Assembly (NCBI GenBank): GCA_964473995.1
Contig: CAYYRB010000036.1
Coordinates: 1-24,123 of the forward strand
Direction: 5' to 3'
DNA length: 24,123 nt
Source: JAKRSD01 sp964473995
GTDB lineage: Bacteria > Bacteroidota > Bacteroidia > CAIKAF01
Part shown: one piece after another, positions 1 to 8,295 of the stretch
Position numbering within the stretch: position 1 is the first letter of the stretch
How the letters are laid out: the number at the start of each line of letters is the position of its first letter
Position numbers and translations under genes: made by a program
The notes under the pieces: model-generated
What the model saw: the letters and a program-made list of their open reading frames with translations, nothing else
Told to the model about the DNA's origin: nothing
Databases searched by the model: none

Positions 1-41
1 TTCAAAAAATTGCGTCCCCGCATCAACAATCTACCCGAACC

Positions 42-2366
42 TTAAGGCTTGACGATCAATACGCCCGTTTTTGTTTTTCCGTATTCCATGCTAAGCCGCA
101 CCAGATATTGACCGGCGGGCAGGTTCCCGAATTCGGCCCGTCCCGTTTCGTCGGTCTTTCCTGAATGGACGCTACGTCCCTGCATATCCAGTATGACAAA
201 AGGAACACTTGCATCAGCGCCGTTTATGGTGAAATGATGGCGCGTAGGGTTGGGAAATAAGCTGATATCCGGTTCGGCGATCAATGCATCGAAACTCAGC
301 ACGGCTCTTTTGGTTCCTATGCAATATTCTCCCTGCTTGAGGTTGTTTGCCGTAACATTTCCTTTCTTGTCGTTCGCCGTTTGCTTATTGAGCACTGTAT
401 TTTCTGCAGGTCTCCAAAGTTCAAAGGCATTTCTCCGATAAAACAGAAGAACACTGTCCTCGGAATAGATAATCTGATCGGGCCCTGCGGCGCTTCCGTC
501 ATACAGGAAAACACCGTTTGTATTGAAATCGGCCGGGAAAATACCGCTGATTCGCCAAAACCGGTCAGGGGTAATTTCGTACTTCCAGGGTTCCGCCAAG
601 TTTTGGTCTGGAGCGGCCCAATGGTACTCAGCCCTTACCAAAGCAGAGTCAGAAACCGTTTGCGTGTTGATGCGGAAGTTGGCATAGGTGAAGGAGCTGT
701 TTCCGGTGGTTTTTATTTCTTTTTCCAAGGCGGTTACGGCATACATCAACTTTTCATTGCGGTTTAATGCTGAAAAGGCGGGAACAAATGGAATGTTGTA
801 CGTACCTGTGCTATTGCTGCCCGAGTGCCAATGGGTAACTGTATATTCCTGTCGGTTTGGGCCTACAAAACTGAGCTCCAGCGGAACCTGTTGGTAGTAT
901 TGGTTTGCGGCGCGTAATCGTTGTGAAGTAATCACGGTGGCCAGATAGCCGTTCCCCTGCGGTTCAATACGCACGCTGTCAATCAGGAATTCGGCAAATC
1001 CGGGCTGAAAAATCCATCCGTCAAAAAAGGGTCCCGCATCAAAGCCGGTGGAATCCGTGAGAATATCCCGGAATTCCCAGGCATTTACATTTCCGAATCG
1101 GCGTGCCTTCAGTACCGATTTTAATCCACGGAAGAAGAGGGAATCGCCCATGTATCCGCGCAGCGACCAAGCAACAAGGCCGCCTTTGTCGTACGAATGT
1201 TTTCCATAGGTAAATTCCTGCGGTACGCCGCTGAGCGGATGGTAGCCGTCATCTTCGGTATGCGCAGTGCGGATCACTGAAGTCAGGTCAGTGCGTAAAC
1301 CGGAAAGTGCGTTGGCTCTTCCGTAATGAAATTCGCGGAATAAATGTTCACAGAATACGGCCATACCCTCATTAATCCACATGTCTTCGGCCGTTTCGCA
1401 GGTGACGAGATTGCCCCACCAGTTATGGCTCAATTCGTGCGCCATGACAGCTTCATAGGTGGTGTTTCCGTCGATGAGTGTTCGCTGATAAGCCACATTG
1501 GCCGCGTGTTCCATGGCTCCTCCGTTGAAGGGCACCAACACGTAGCCGATTCTGTCCCACAGATAGGAGCCGAATAATTCCTCATAAATATGAAAGGCGG
1601 ATTCGAGATTCTGAAATGAGTTTTTCATGGCCACGGTATCCGATGGAAGGCCCGCCAGAATAACGGAAACAGGGCCGTTTGCTCCGTTAAAGGTTTTGTG
1701 TACAAAAGCATACGGACCAACGGCTACGGAAACCAGGTAGGATGGAACAGGCTGATTTAGCCGCCAGTACCAGGTCTTGGTTCCGTTTCCGTTATCGGTT
1801 TCGGAAGTAAGCAGACCACCGCAAACGGCTTTGTGGTTGGAGAGGGTGGTGATTTCCACGTCATAAAGCGCCTTCTCGGTAAACTGATCGAAACAGGGAA
1901 ACCAAAAACGGCCGGCTCCGTGCGGGATATCATACAAGGTGACACCCATGTTGAAAGCAATTCCCTGATTCCAGTAAAAACCTCCCCAACCGCCTGAGCC
2001 CTGCCTGGCTTCACCATGATACCAAACCTTCGCCGTAAGGGTATCGCCTTGCTGTAAAGGCGTAGGAAAGGTTACTTTAAGTAAAGTGTCGTTATAAGAA
2101 AAGGGCCATGTCTGCCCCTGGATGGAAACAGAATCAACGGTAAAGCGAAGTAGATCAAGGTATAGGCCATTAATTCCGGTTGTTTTTGCGCCCAACGTAA
2201 GCTCGGAATAGCCGGTAACGGTTCGCCCTGTGAAATCGGTGATATTCAAACTGATTTTTTGGGAAGTGATGTCCAGGCTATCCGAACGGGGATCGGTAGG
2301 GTACTGGGCCATCGTGGCGTTATATAAGAATAGGAGTGAGGCGGCAGCGAAAAAAAAGCGGTTCAT
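42..2366 (-). CDS. Secreted M1-family zinc aminopeptidase with T9SS sorting domain
   Basis: Predicted secreted metallo-aminopeptidase that trims N-terminal residues from peptides. The ATG at 2366 is chosen because it opens directly on a signal peptide (MNRFFFAAASLLFLYNATMA, then Q); the frame stays open further upstream only through a TTG. In the 774-aa product the zinc site is HELSH at 310-314 with the third ligand E333 (WINEGMAVF), and the likely transition-state tyrosine is Y392 (SYDKGG). The exopeptidase motif usually written GxMEN reads GAMEH at 283-287. The last ~75 residues (from SLFPNPTRHHF to a C-terminal VKP) are a type A T9SS sorting domain, so the protein is probably exported by T9SS and anchored or released outside the outer membrane. 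It lies 122 bases downstream of another T9SS cargo gene but a terminator separates them. Family assignment is firm; substrate is unknown. Confidence 0.93.
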   Translation of the reverse strand: MNRFFFAAASLLFLYNATMAQYPTDPRSDSLDITSQKISLNITDFTGRTVTGYSELTLGAKTTGINGLYLDLLRFTVDSVSIQGQTWPFSYNDTLLKVTFPTPLQQGDTLTAKVWYHGEARQGSGGWGGFYWNQGIAFNMGVTLYDIPHGAGRFWFPCFDQFTEKALYDVEITTLSNHKAVCGGLLTSETDNGNGTKTWYWRLNQPVPSYLVSVAVGPYAFVHKTFNGANGPVSVILAGLPSDTVAMKNSFQNLESAFHIYEELFGSYLWDRIGYVLVPFNGGAMEHAANVAYQRTLIDGNTTYEAVMAHELSHNWWGNLVTCETAEDMWINEGMAVFCEHLFREFHYGRANALSGLRTDLTSVIRTAHTEDDGYHPLSGVPQEFTYGKHSYDKGGLVAWSLRGYMGDSLFFRGLKSVLKARRFGNVNAWEFRDILTDSTGFDAGPFFDGWIFQPGFAEFLIDSVRIEPQGNGYLATVITSQRLRAANQYYQQVPLELSFVGPNRQEYTVTHWHSGSNSTGTYNIPFVPAFSALNRNEKLMYAVTALEKEIKTTGNSSFTYANFRINTQTVSDSALVRAEYHWAAPDQNLAEPWKYEITPDRFWRISGIFPADFNTNGVFLYDGSAAGPDQIIYSEDSVLLFYRRNAFELWRPAENTVLNKQTANDKKGNVTANNLKQGEYCIGTKRAVLSFDALIAEPDISLFPNPTRHHFTINGADASVPFVILDMQGRSVHSGKTDETGRAEFGNLPAGQYLVRLSMEYGKTKTGVLIVKP

Positions 2367-2383
2367 ACAAATTATCAGTGAAA

Positions 2384-2391
2384 CAAATTTA
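2384..2391 (-). promoter_or_regulatory. Putative -7 promoter box (TAAATTTG) of the M1 peptidase gene
   Basis: On the minus strand the sequence TAAATTTG fits the Bacteroidota primary-sigma -7 consensus TAnnTTTG and lies 17 bases before the ATG at 2366. No good -33 TTG is seen at the usual spacing; the nearest is about 23 bases upstream. Confidence 0.45.
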
Positions 2392-2438
2392 GCCAATTCT
2401 GTTTGGCATGTATTCAAGAAAACGGGTTTCCATAAAAT

Positions 2439-2469
2439 AAAAAAGGGAAGCCGAAGACTTCCCTTTTTT
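2439..2469 (-). terminator. Rho-independent terminator after the PA-domain gene
   Basis: A perfect 12-bp stem (AAAAAAGGGAAG / CTTCCCTTTTTT) around a 7-base loop, with A and T tracts on both sides. It begins 19 bases past the stop of the PA-domain gene (minus strand) and lies upstream of the M1 gene, so it should separate the two transcripts. Confidence 0.85.
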
Positions 2470-2488
2470 AAATGTGTAAGAGGTTTGA

Positions 2489-4210
2489 TTAACGTGCAAT
2501 GATGAGCGGAAGGCTTTTTCCCGCTTTGCCATTCAGGGAAACCTGAACGTAGTAGGCACCGGCGGCAATTGATTGCGTATTGAGTGCTACGTAATTTTCG
2601 GCAGTACCGATGGCATACTGTTGGGTGAGGATGGTTTTTCCGGTTACATCCAGCACGCGCACTTCCACATCGGAGTTGGCCACGGGATGACCGAATACCA
2701 CGTTCACCGCATCGGTGGCGGGGTTAGGATAAACCGACAGATTTAATGCAGAAATGAGGTCTTCATTTATGCTTACATTGTTAAAAGCGGTATTTAAGGC
2801 AATGGCCAGAACCTGATCGGTTCCGAATCCGCCGCCGAACCAGGTACCTTCTGAATTCAACGGATTTACGGATTGGCCGTACGCATTAATGGTTTCATTG
2901 TAGTCCAAATCCTGATCTACCCCAAAAAATACAGGTACAGTTCCTTCGTATTGAACCGCGGCAAGGTAAACTTTGTTGGCAGCCAAAGCCGGTCCGTCGC
3001 CTGGTGTTTCTCCAAGATCGATGGTGAGTACTTCATTCTGTAAGTCGCTTTCGAAGGAATAAAAACCTACGGCAATTTCCACCAGTTCATCATCGGTTAC
3101 ACCGCCGTCGCTGTTGGCGTCATTCCATTCGAAAAGTATACCGGAAACAAGCTGCCCTGTAAGGGAATCCGTGGTTCGTGTGGATGCGGAAAACTGGATT
3201 CCCGTGGCTTTCAAATTATTTCCGAGTACGGCATTCATGACGATACCCCAGGTAATGCTTGGGTTTGTAGCGGTAAGACCTGCGTTTCGGATGGGCTTGT
3301 TGGTGGCTGCATCAAAACGAGATTTACAATAAACTCCGTTGGTTACATAAAAGTCTTGAGAAATCGTATTATCTGTATTTTCCTCATCGGTATTGGCGGA
3401 ACTTGCCGTGTAGGTGAGGGTGTATTTGGCTACGTTCGCGTTCGGAATGGTCCAAGAAGGAAGAGAAAGAAAAGTACTGTCACCGGAATTCAGGTTGGAA
3501 ACCGTGGTGGATTGTTGCCAAATTTGAGAACCGTTCAGGTCAATACGTGCAGTGAGGGTGACATTGCTTTGCGGCTGACTGCCGAAATTGCGGACCACGG
3601 AACCGATCTGCATGTTTTGAAGTTCTTCAGCTCCGGGAACCAGAAGGGAAGGAGTGGCATAATTTAATGGACGTATGGGGTCTCCCGGGGTAATTCCCAG
3701 GTCGAAATTGAACAGATTTTGCTTAGAACCGATGAATAATTCCAAGGTTCCCGCATTCAGATAAGGCCGCAGGAGAATACCCTCCTGTTTTCCGATCATC
3801 ACAACGGGAATGGTTACACTGGCTCCCTGTGCCCCGGCTCCCATCGCCATGGTTCCATCTACATTGTTTATTACAACTACGGCAATAGCCCCGGCGTTTT
3901 GGGCTCTGAGGGCTTTTTGACCGAATTCGCAGGTTCCTCTGTAAACAAAAGCGATTTTTCCTGCAATAGAAGCAGAATTGGTTAAGGCATTGCAGCCCAG
4001 CGAATCTGCGGCCGTACCATCGTCTACCAGCGCTCCGAATCCGGAAACGGCTGTGTCTGACAGGGATCTTCCCCAGTCTTCGGCAGGCTCAAAGTCGTAT
4101 AATCCCTGAACGGGAACCGGATTAGTCACCTCAAAAATAATTTGTCCGAAAATATTCCCCGAAAGGAGAAGAGCGGCCAGAGCCGTGAAAACAGTACTTG
4201 TTTTTTTCAT
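2489..4210 (-). CDS. Secreted PA-domain protein with T9SS sorting domain
   Basis: A 573-aa secreted protein starting MKKTSTVFTALAALLLSGNIFG, a clear signal peptide; the frame extends 11 codons upstream but the ATG at 4210 fits the signal sequence. Residues ~40-160 form a protease-associated (PA) domain, including the YRGTCEFGQKA segment and the VVVINN and IPVVMI strands. Residues ~195-290 look like a CARDB/Ig-type beta domain (VVRNFGSQPQSNVTLTARI). The C-terminus from about LNLSVYPNPATDAV to LPLIIAR is a T9SS sorting domain. No catalytic protease motif is visible, so the PA domain probably mediates binding rather than hydrolysis. The gene has its own promoter (4241-4270) and a strong terminator (2439-2469). 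Domain calls are good; biological role is unknown. Confidence 0.88.
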   Translation of the reverse strand: MKKTSTVFTALAALLLSGNIFGQIIFEVTNPVPVQGLYDFEPAEDWGRSLSDTAVSGFGALVDDGTAADSLGCNALTNSASIAGKIAFVYRGTCEFGQKALRAQNAGAIAVVVINNVDGTMAMGAGAQGASVTIPVVMIGKQEGILLRPYLNAGTLELFIGSKQNLFNFDLGITPGDPIRPLNYATPSLLVPGAEELQNMQIGSVVRNFGSQPQSNVTLTARIDLNGSQIWQQSTTVSNLNSGDSTFLSLPSWTIPNANVAKYTLTYTASSANTDEENTDNTISQDFYVTNGVYCKSRFDAATNKPIRNAGLTATNPSITWGIVMNAVLGNNLKATGIQFSASTRTTDSLTGQLVSGILFEWNDANSDGGVTDDELVEIAVGFYSFESDLQNEVLTIDLGETPGDGPALAANKVYLAAVQYEGTVPVFFGVDQDLDYNETINAYGQSVNPLNSEGTWFGGGFGTDQVLAIALNTAFNNVSINEDLISALNLSVYPNPATDAVNVVFGHPVANSDVEVRVLDVTGKTILTQQYAIGTAENYVALNTQSIAAGAYYVQVSLNGKAGKSLPLIIAR

Positions 4211-4240
4211 GTTGCTCAGTTTATTGATTTGTGTTGATAG

Positions 4241-4270
4241 CAAATATAATCAAGACTTAAAAAAAACAAA
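4241..4270 (-). promoter_or_regulatory. Bacteroidota-type promoter of the PA-domain gene
   Basis: Reading the minus strand, TTTG (4270-4267), an 18-base spacer, then TATATTTG (4248-4241) match the -33 TTTG / -7 TAnnTTTG promoter of Bacteroidota. The predicted transcript would start around 4233-4236, some 25 bases before the ATG at 4210. Confidence 0.7.
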
Positions 4271-4678
4271 ACTTCCAGGTAAACTACTTAACCTGAAATC
4301 TGTTTTTTTCCATTTGGTTGGTACTGCCAAAATGACCATTTTGCCTAAATAGATTTTTTCTATTGATATTCTATCTATTTGTTTATAAAAAATTTACATT
4401 ATTTAATTCAATCTAAACTTTACTATATTTTCACCATTTCCGATTTTCTTTTTAACTAAACTATTTGCTCTATTTATCCAATTAATTGATTTTTAGCAAT
4501 TAAATTCTTCTTTGGCGTTTTTTTATTTTCTTTTTTTATTTTAAATTATTGTATATAAAGTTTTTAATAATAAATAATTAATCCAAAGATTTATATCTTG
4601 ATTCAAAAAAAAATCGATCCGTTTATTATCATCTCCCCTTCTGCTGTTGTCGTTTTTGTACTTTCGCAATCATTTTTT
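4271..4678. other. AT-rich intergenic region between divergent genes, no gene found
   Basis: About 410 bases between the promoter of the PA-domain gene and the DUF4442 start. Bases 4321-4620 contain 58 G+C of 300 (about 19%), far below the flanking genes. It holds two inverted repeats: CAAAATG-AC-CATTTTG at 4328-4343 and AAATAGAT/ATCTATTT at 4347-4354 and 4373-4380. No ORF with a credible start, tRNA, or terminator hairpin was seen. It probably carries regulatory sequence for one or both divergent genes. Confidence 0.6.
4659..4666 (+). promoter_or_regulatory. Possible -7 box (TACTTTCG) for the DUF4442-SET pair
   Basis: TACTTTCG differs by one base from TAnnTTTG and sits 12 bases before the chosen ATG at 4679, which would give a very short leader. 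No clear -33 element at the usual distance. Confidence 0.35.
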
Positions 4679-5188
4679 ATGACCATTTTTCACAAATTAC
4701 TCGAGCTTGCCGCAAAAAGAACGTTCTACAGGACACTTCTAAACTGGGTACTTTTACATCGCATTCCGTTTAACAAACCACATGGTTTGAAGATAAGTCG
4801 CGTATTGCCTGCCGGTTTCGAAGTGATTTTGCCCTACCGCAGGAAAAATTGGAATCACTTAAAAGGTATTCATGCCTGTGCGTTGGCTACAGCCTCCGAA
4901 TATGTGGCCGGGCTTACCCTGATCCGTTTTTTGGATCCGAAGAAATACCGTCTTATTCTGGAATCGCTTCAAACCCGCTATGTATACCAGGCTAAGTCGG
5001 CCGTCAGTTGTCGCTTGGAGTTGGATGAACGCTTTGTGCGCCAAGAAATATTGGAGCCGCTCCTCACACAGGATTCCGTATTCGTGGATATGAAAACCCA
5101 AATCACAGACGAAAACGATCAGCTGATTTGTGAAACCACCACCCGTTGGCAAATTAAATCATGGGAGAAAGTAAAAACCAAGGTGTAG
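4679..5188 (+). CDS. DUF4442 (hotdog-fold, thioesterase-like) protein
   Basis: 169-aa soluble protein with the DUF4442 pattern: a Trp-Asn-His segment (NWNHLKGIHACALATASEY), then KYRLILESLQTRYVYQAKSA and a C-terminal strand ending TTTRWQIK. DUF4442 proteins have a hotdog fold related to acyl-CoA thioesterases, but no substrate is established for this branch. The frame is open back to a TTG at 4598; the ATG at 4679 (MTIFHKLLELAAKRTFY) is preferred because it starts where family homology begins and the upstream residues are low-complexity AT-rich translation. The 3' end overlaps the SET-domain gene by 28 bases, which suggests translational coupling. Confidence 0.82.
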   Translation: MTIFHKLLELAAKRTFYRTLLNWVLLHRIPFNKPHGLKISRVLPAGFEVILPYRRKNWNHLKGIHACALATASEYVAGLTLIRFLDPKKYRLILESLQTRYVYQAKSAVSCRLELDERFVRQEILEPLLTQDSVFVDMKTQITDENDQLICETTTRWQIKSWEKVKTKV

Positions 5189-5616
5189 CTTTTTTTGATC
5201 TCTTCGTGGCCGATTCTCAAATACCGGGGGCCGGACTCGGACTCTTTACCCGGCAATTTATTCCCAAGGGTTCTCTGATTGTGGAGTATACGGGAGAAAT
5301 ATTCACCATTGAGCAATGCAGAAAACGGTACGGCGATGAGCTGCCTTTTGCACCGTACCTTTACTTTGTATCCTACCGCAAATGCATTGATTCCCGTGAT
5401 ACACCGGAAGCTCTCGCCCGGTACGCCAATGATGCCAACGGTTTTGTGAAGGTGAAAGGGCTCAGCAACAATGCCGAGTTTGTAAATAAAAAAAGGGTTC
5501 CTTATATCATAGCCACTGCCGACATACCCCCTGAAAGCGAAATTTTTGTGGATTACGGTGAGGATTACTGGGGTGTGAAAAAAGATGCCATGAAAAAACG
5601 CCGGGGCAAAGATTGA
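5161..5616 (+). CDS. SET-domain protein-lysine methyltransferase-like protein
   Basis: 151-aa protein that is essentially one SET domain, the fold that transfers methyl from S-adenosylmethionine to protein lysines. Visible motifs are GAGLG at 23-27, YTGE at 43-46, ARYANDA at 86-92, NNAEF at 103-107 and VDYGEDYW at 130-137. ARYANDA with NNAEF stands where eukaryotic enzymes have the NHxCxPN core, as in other bacterial SET proteins, and the DYG tyrosine (132) is kept. No pre-SET or post-SET cysteine cluster is present. A basic tail (KKDAMKKRRGKD) ends the protein. It starts inside the DUF4442 gene (28-base overlap), so the two are co-translated. The target protein is unknown. Confidence 0.85.
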   Translation: MGESKNQGVAFFDLFVADSQIPGAGLGLFTRQFIPKGSLIVEYTGEIFTIEQCRKRYGDELPFAPYLYFVSYRKCIDSRDTPEALARYANDANGFVKVKGLSNNAEFVNKKRVPYIIATADIPPESEIFVDYGEDYWGVKKDAMKKRRGKD

Positions 5617-5618
5617 TG

Positions 5619-5626
5619 TACCTTTG
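5619..5626 (+). promoter_or_regulatory. Possible -7 box (TACCTTTG) upstream of the MORN-repeat gene
   Basis: TACCTTTG fits TAnnTTTG and lies just after the SET stop codon, 71 bases before the next ATG. No -33 TTG is seen at 17-21 bases upstream. Confidence 0.35.
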
Positions 5627-5697
5627 GGTTTTGATTTAGAGAGTGAGAAAATTATTTTGATGTGCTTACGTTTTATATCTGGTAAACAATCAGCATA

Positions 5698-6441
5698 ATG
5701 AGGGTATTATTGTTTTGGTTTGTTGTATTTACGGGCGTTCTTCATTCGTTTGGTCAGAAGCTAAACCAAGTGGATGCGGCGAAAAAAAAGCAGGGTGTTT
5801 GGAAGGTTTTTTACGATAATGGAAAACTCAAATACGAAGGGCAGTATAAAAACGATTTACCCGTAGGGGTTTTTAAGCACTACTATGAGTCGGGCGTTTT
5901 GCGGGCAGAAATGACCTATCAACCCGATGGAAAAACCTGCCTTGCCCTAATTTATTCCCAAATCGGCAAGAAGGCGGGAGAGGGCATGTACGTGGATAAA
6001 AAGAAAAATGGCGAATGGAAGTTTTATGACGATTCGCTCCGTCTTCGTTCCGTTGAGCAATTTCAAATGGGTCTGAAACATGGATTTTTTAAAACATTTT
6101 ATCCTGACGGAAAACTGTTGGAAGAAATGGAGTACAAAAACGATAAAAAAGAAGGTCCTTGGAAACAGTATTATCCAAATGGTCAGCTTAAATCAATGAC
6201 TTACCAGAAAAATGATGTACTGTGCGGTCCCGGTAGGTACTATTCTTCGGATGGAAAAATGGAGGCGGCAGGTGAATATGATGCAGAAGGCCTGAAAACA
6301 GGCTGGTGGTCGAAGTATGATAAGAATGGTGTTCAGGTGGAGCGAATTGAATACAAGAATGGAATGCCTGTAGGAAAAAATGTGTACAAGAAAGACGATC
6401 AACCGATAAAAGTGGATACACCCGATGGCGAAAAAGAATAG
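5698..6441 (+). CDS. Secreted MORN/YwqK-like repeat protein
   Basis: 247-aa protein with a signal peptide (MRVLLFWFVVFTGVLHSFGQ) followed by about seven 22-25-residue repeats of the form G-x-W-x-x-Y-Y-x-x-G-x-L ... Y-x-x-G, for example GVWKVFYDNGKLKYEGQY, GPWKQYYPNGQLKSMTY and TGWWSKYDKNGVQVERIEY. Such repeats occur in MORN/YwqK-family proteins and form beta-hairpin arrays; automatic pipelines often call them YwqK antitoxins. The signal peptide places it in the periplasm or outer membrane. Function is unknown. Its last 17 bases overlap mnmA, so the two are likely co-transcribed. Confidence 0.85.
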   Translation: MRVLLFWFVVFTGVLHSFGQKLNQVDAAKKKQGVWKVFYDNGKLKYEGQYKNDLPVGVFKHYYESGVLRAEMTYQPDGKTCLALIYSQIGKKAGEGMYVDKKKNGEWKFYDDSLRLRSVEQFQMGLKHGFFKTFYPDGKLLEEMEYKNDKKEGPWKQYYPNGQLKSMTYQKNDVLCGPGRYYSSDGKMEAAGEYDAEGLKTGWWSKYDKNGVQVERIEYKNGMPVGKNVYKKDDQPIKVDTPDGEKE

Positions 6442-7510
6442 AGTGTTGGTGGCCATGAGCGGAGGGTTGGACAGTTCGGTGGCCGCTCTTCTGCTGCATG
6501 AGCAGGGATACGATGTCATCGGTATTACGATGAAAACATGGGATTATGCTTCATCGGGAGGGACAAGAAAAACCACCGGATGCTGCAGCCTGGATGATAT
6601 TAACGATGCCCGTTCCTTAGCCGTGGATCGGGGATTTCCGCATTATATACTCGATATTCGGGAGGAATTCGGTGAGTTCATCATTGATAATTTCACGTCA
6701 GAATATCTGGCCGGAAGGACCCCAAATCCATGCGTGCTCTGCAATACCCATATTAAATGGGATGCCTTGTTGAAGCGGGCCGATAAGCTGGGATGTGATT
6801 TTATTGCCACGGGTCATTATGCCAAAGTGCGCGAGGAAAACGGCCGATATATCGTTTCAAAAGGTCTTGATGAATCCAAAGATCAGTCCTATGTGCTTTG
6901 GGGCTTAAAGCAGGAAGCTTTGGCCAAAACCATTTTCCCGATGGGCAATTTCCGAAAAACGGAAATAAGGCAGATGGCGCTTGATTTCGGCTATCAATCG
7001 TTGGCTAAAAAAGCGGAGAGCTACGAAATTTGTTTCATTCCCGACAATGATTACCGAGGGTTTCTGAAGAGAAGAGTGCCCGGTCTGGAAAGCCGCGTGG
7101 CGGGAGGTAAGTTTCTAGATAAAGAGGGTAACGAATTGGGCACGCATGAGGGATATCCCTTTTACACCATCGGGCAGAGAAAAGGTCTGGGCATGGCATT
7201 CGGCAAACCCGTCTTTGTTACCCACATCAACCGGGAAACCAATACCATTACCTTAGGCGATGAGGAGGATTTGGAAAGTACCGAATTATACGTTCGCGAC
7301 GTAAATTTTGCCAAGTATGCCGATTTAAGCGAAGAGAAGGAGCTCGTTGTGAAAATACGCTACAAGGATTCAGGAACGGCGGCGCTGGTAAAGCGGGAAG
7401 GAAATATGCTCCGTGCCTCTTTCCCCGTCAATATTAAAGCGGTAACGCCCGGACAGTCAGCCGTATTTTATGAAGGTGACGACGTGGTAGCCGGCGGATT
7501 TATCGTTTAA
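6425..7510 (+). CDS. mnmA: tRNA-specific 2-thiouridylase MnmA
   Basis: 361-aa cytosolic enzyme that puts the sulfur of 2-thiouridine on wobble U34 of tRNA Lys, Glu and Gln, using ATP and a relayed persulfide. The PP-loop SGGLDSS is at 12-18. The two catalytic cysteines are C106 in TPNPCVLC and C203 in SYEICFIPD, spaced as in the E. coli enzyme. ATGHYAKV and FYTIGQRKGLG are further family signatures. Length is normal. The ATG overlaps the upstream MORN gene by 17 bases; the N-terminus MAKKNRVLVAMSGG is typical, so this start is secure. The following lipoprotein gene has its own promoter-like box at 7537. Confidence 0.97.
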   Translation: MAKKNRVLVAMSGGLDSSVAALLLHEQGYDVIGITMKTWDYASSGGTRKTTGCCSLDDINDARSLAVDRGFPHYILDIREEFGEFIIDNFTSEYLAGRTPNPCVLCNTHIKWDALLKRADKLGCDFIATGHYAKVREENGRYIVSKGLDESKDQSYVLWGLKQEALAKTIFPMGNFRKTEIRQMALDFGYQSLAKKAESYEICFIPDNDYRGFLKRRVPGLESRVAGGKFLDKEGNELGTHEGYPFYTIGQRKGLGMAFGKPVFVTHINRETNTITLGDEEDLESTELYVRDVNFAKYADLSEEKELVVKIRYKDSGTAALVKREGNMLRASFPVNIKAVTPGQSAVFYEGDDVVAGGFIV

Positions 7511-7536
7511 TAAGCCGCTTAATCAAACTCTTTATG

Positions 7537-7544
7537 TAGCTTTG
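7537..7544 (+). promoter_or_regulatory. -7 promoter box (TAGCTTTG) for the tandem lipoprotein genes
   Basis: TAGCTTTG matches TAnnTTTG and lies 21 bases before the ATG at 7566, so the leader would be about 14-15 bases. The -33 side is weak. Confidence 0.5.
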
Positions 7545-7565
7545 GCGTTAGGAATTTTATCTTCC

Positions 7566-8294
7566 ATGAAAAAGCACTTGCATTCGGTTTGGCCGATTTT
7601 TCTTTTTGTTCTGCTGTTTTTTTCCTGCAAAAAAGATCCGGGACCCAGCCCGGAGAGTCACGAGTATTATCAGCCTGTGGCCATTGGGAATTGGTATCGT
7701 TATGCCATCGATTCGGTTTGGTGGGAAAATTTTTCCAATGTACCTGCAGGTCAGGTAGGCTACACCCTTTTTGAATCTTTTGATACGGATGTTCCCAATA
7801 ATGCAGGTAAATTAGAAACACGGATCAAATTGGAGAAAGTGGATTCGCTGCCCAGGCGGCTGGTGGGTTTTTCCTACATTCAGCGGTACTATGACAACGC
7901 AAAGCAGGAATACTCCGTGGAACGCGTGGATAATAATATCCGTTATGTATTGTTTAAAGCTCCTTTCGTTGTCACGGATACGTTCAACCGAAATATGAAA
8001 AATACCTTGCCTAACGATGTCTGGTATAATTATTCCATAGGAACACCGGGAGGTGGGGCAGGGGGAAGCTATGACCGGGTTATGCGCCTGGTCAGACAGG
8101 ATTATGCCGATTCTTTGGGAATACGCATTGATTATGAATTGTACGCCTTTAACGTCGGGTTGTTTTATAAAGAAGTGACCTACATTTTTGGAAGAACGGA
8201 TACGGCCAACTGGCAAAATATTCCCGTGATGAACAGGATCAGTTCGGGGTATTCGTATAAAAAAGTCCTGGTGGATCGAGGTACCATTCAATAG
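7566..8294 (+). CDS. Lipoprotein of unknown function (tandem paralog 1)
   Basis: 242-aa predicted lipoprotein: MKKHLHSVWPIFLFVLLFFSC with the lipidated Cys followed by KKDPGPSPE. The ATG at 7566 is chosen over one at 7542 because it begins the lipoprotein signal and lies after the -7 box. Early in the mature part is YYQPVAIGNWYRYAIDSVWWENFSN, split here as YYQPVAIGNW and YRYAIDSVWWENFSN; near the end is VGLFYKEVTYIFGR ... ISSGYSYKKVLVDRGTI. The next gene encodes a protein with the same landmarks, so they are paralogs. The domain is rich in beta-strand, aromatic residues and Asp, with no catalytic motif that I recognise. Likely sits in the outer membrane. Stop and next start are separated by one base. 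Confidence 0.8.
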   Translation: MKKHLHSVWPIFLFVLLFFSCKKDPGPSPESHEYYQPVAIGNWYRYAIDSVWWENFSNVPAGQVGYTLFESFDTDVPNNAGKLETRIKLEKVDSLPRRLVGFSYIQRYYDNAKQEYSVERVDNNIRYVLFKAPFVVTDTFNRNMKNTLPNDVWYNYSIGTPGGGAGGSYDRVMRLVRQDYADSLGIRIDYELYAFNVGLFYKEVTYIFGRTDTANWQNIPVMNRISSGYSYKKVLVDRGTIQ

Positions 8295-8295
8295 T

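Noticed and set aside
4271..4678. Replication origin in the AT-rich region
   Set aside because: No cluster of DnaA boxes (one poor partial match near 4474) and no dnaA or dnaN gene nearby.
4598..4678. Longer DUF4442 protein from the TTG at 4598
   Set aside because: The extra 27 residues come from AT-rich sequence and precede the family's usual start; ATG 4679 is better.
5698..6441. Toxin-antitoxin system suggested by the YwqK antitoxin family name
   Set aside because: The product has a signal peptide and only repeat modules; no small toxin gene is adjacent.
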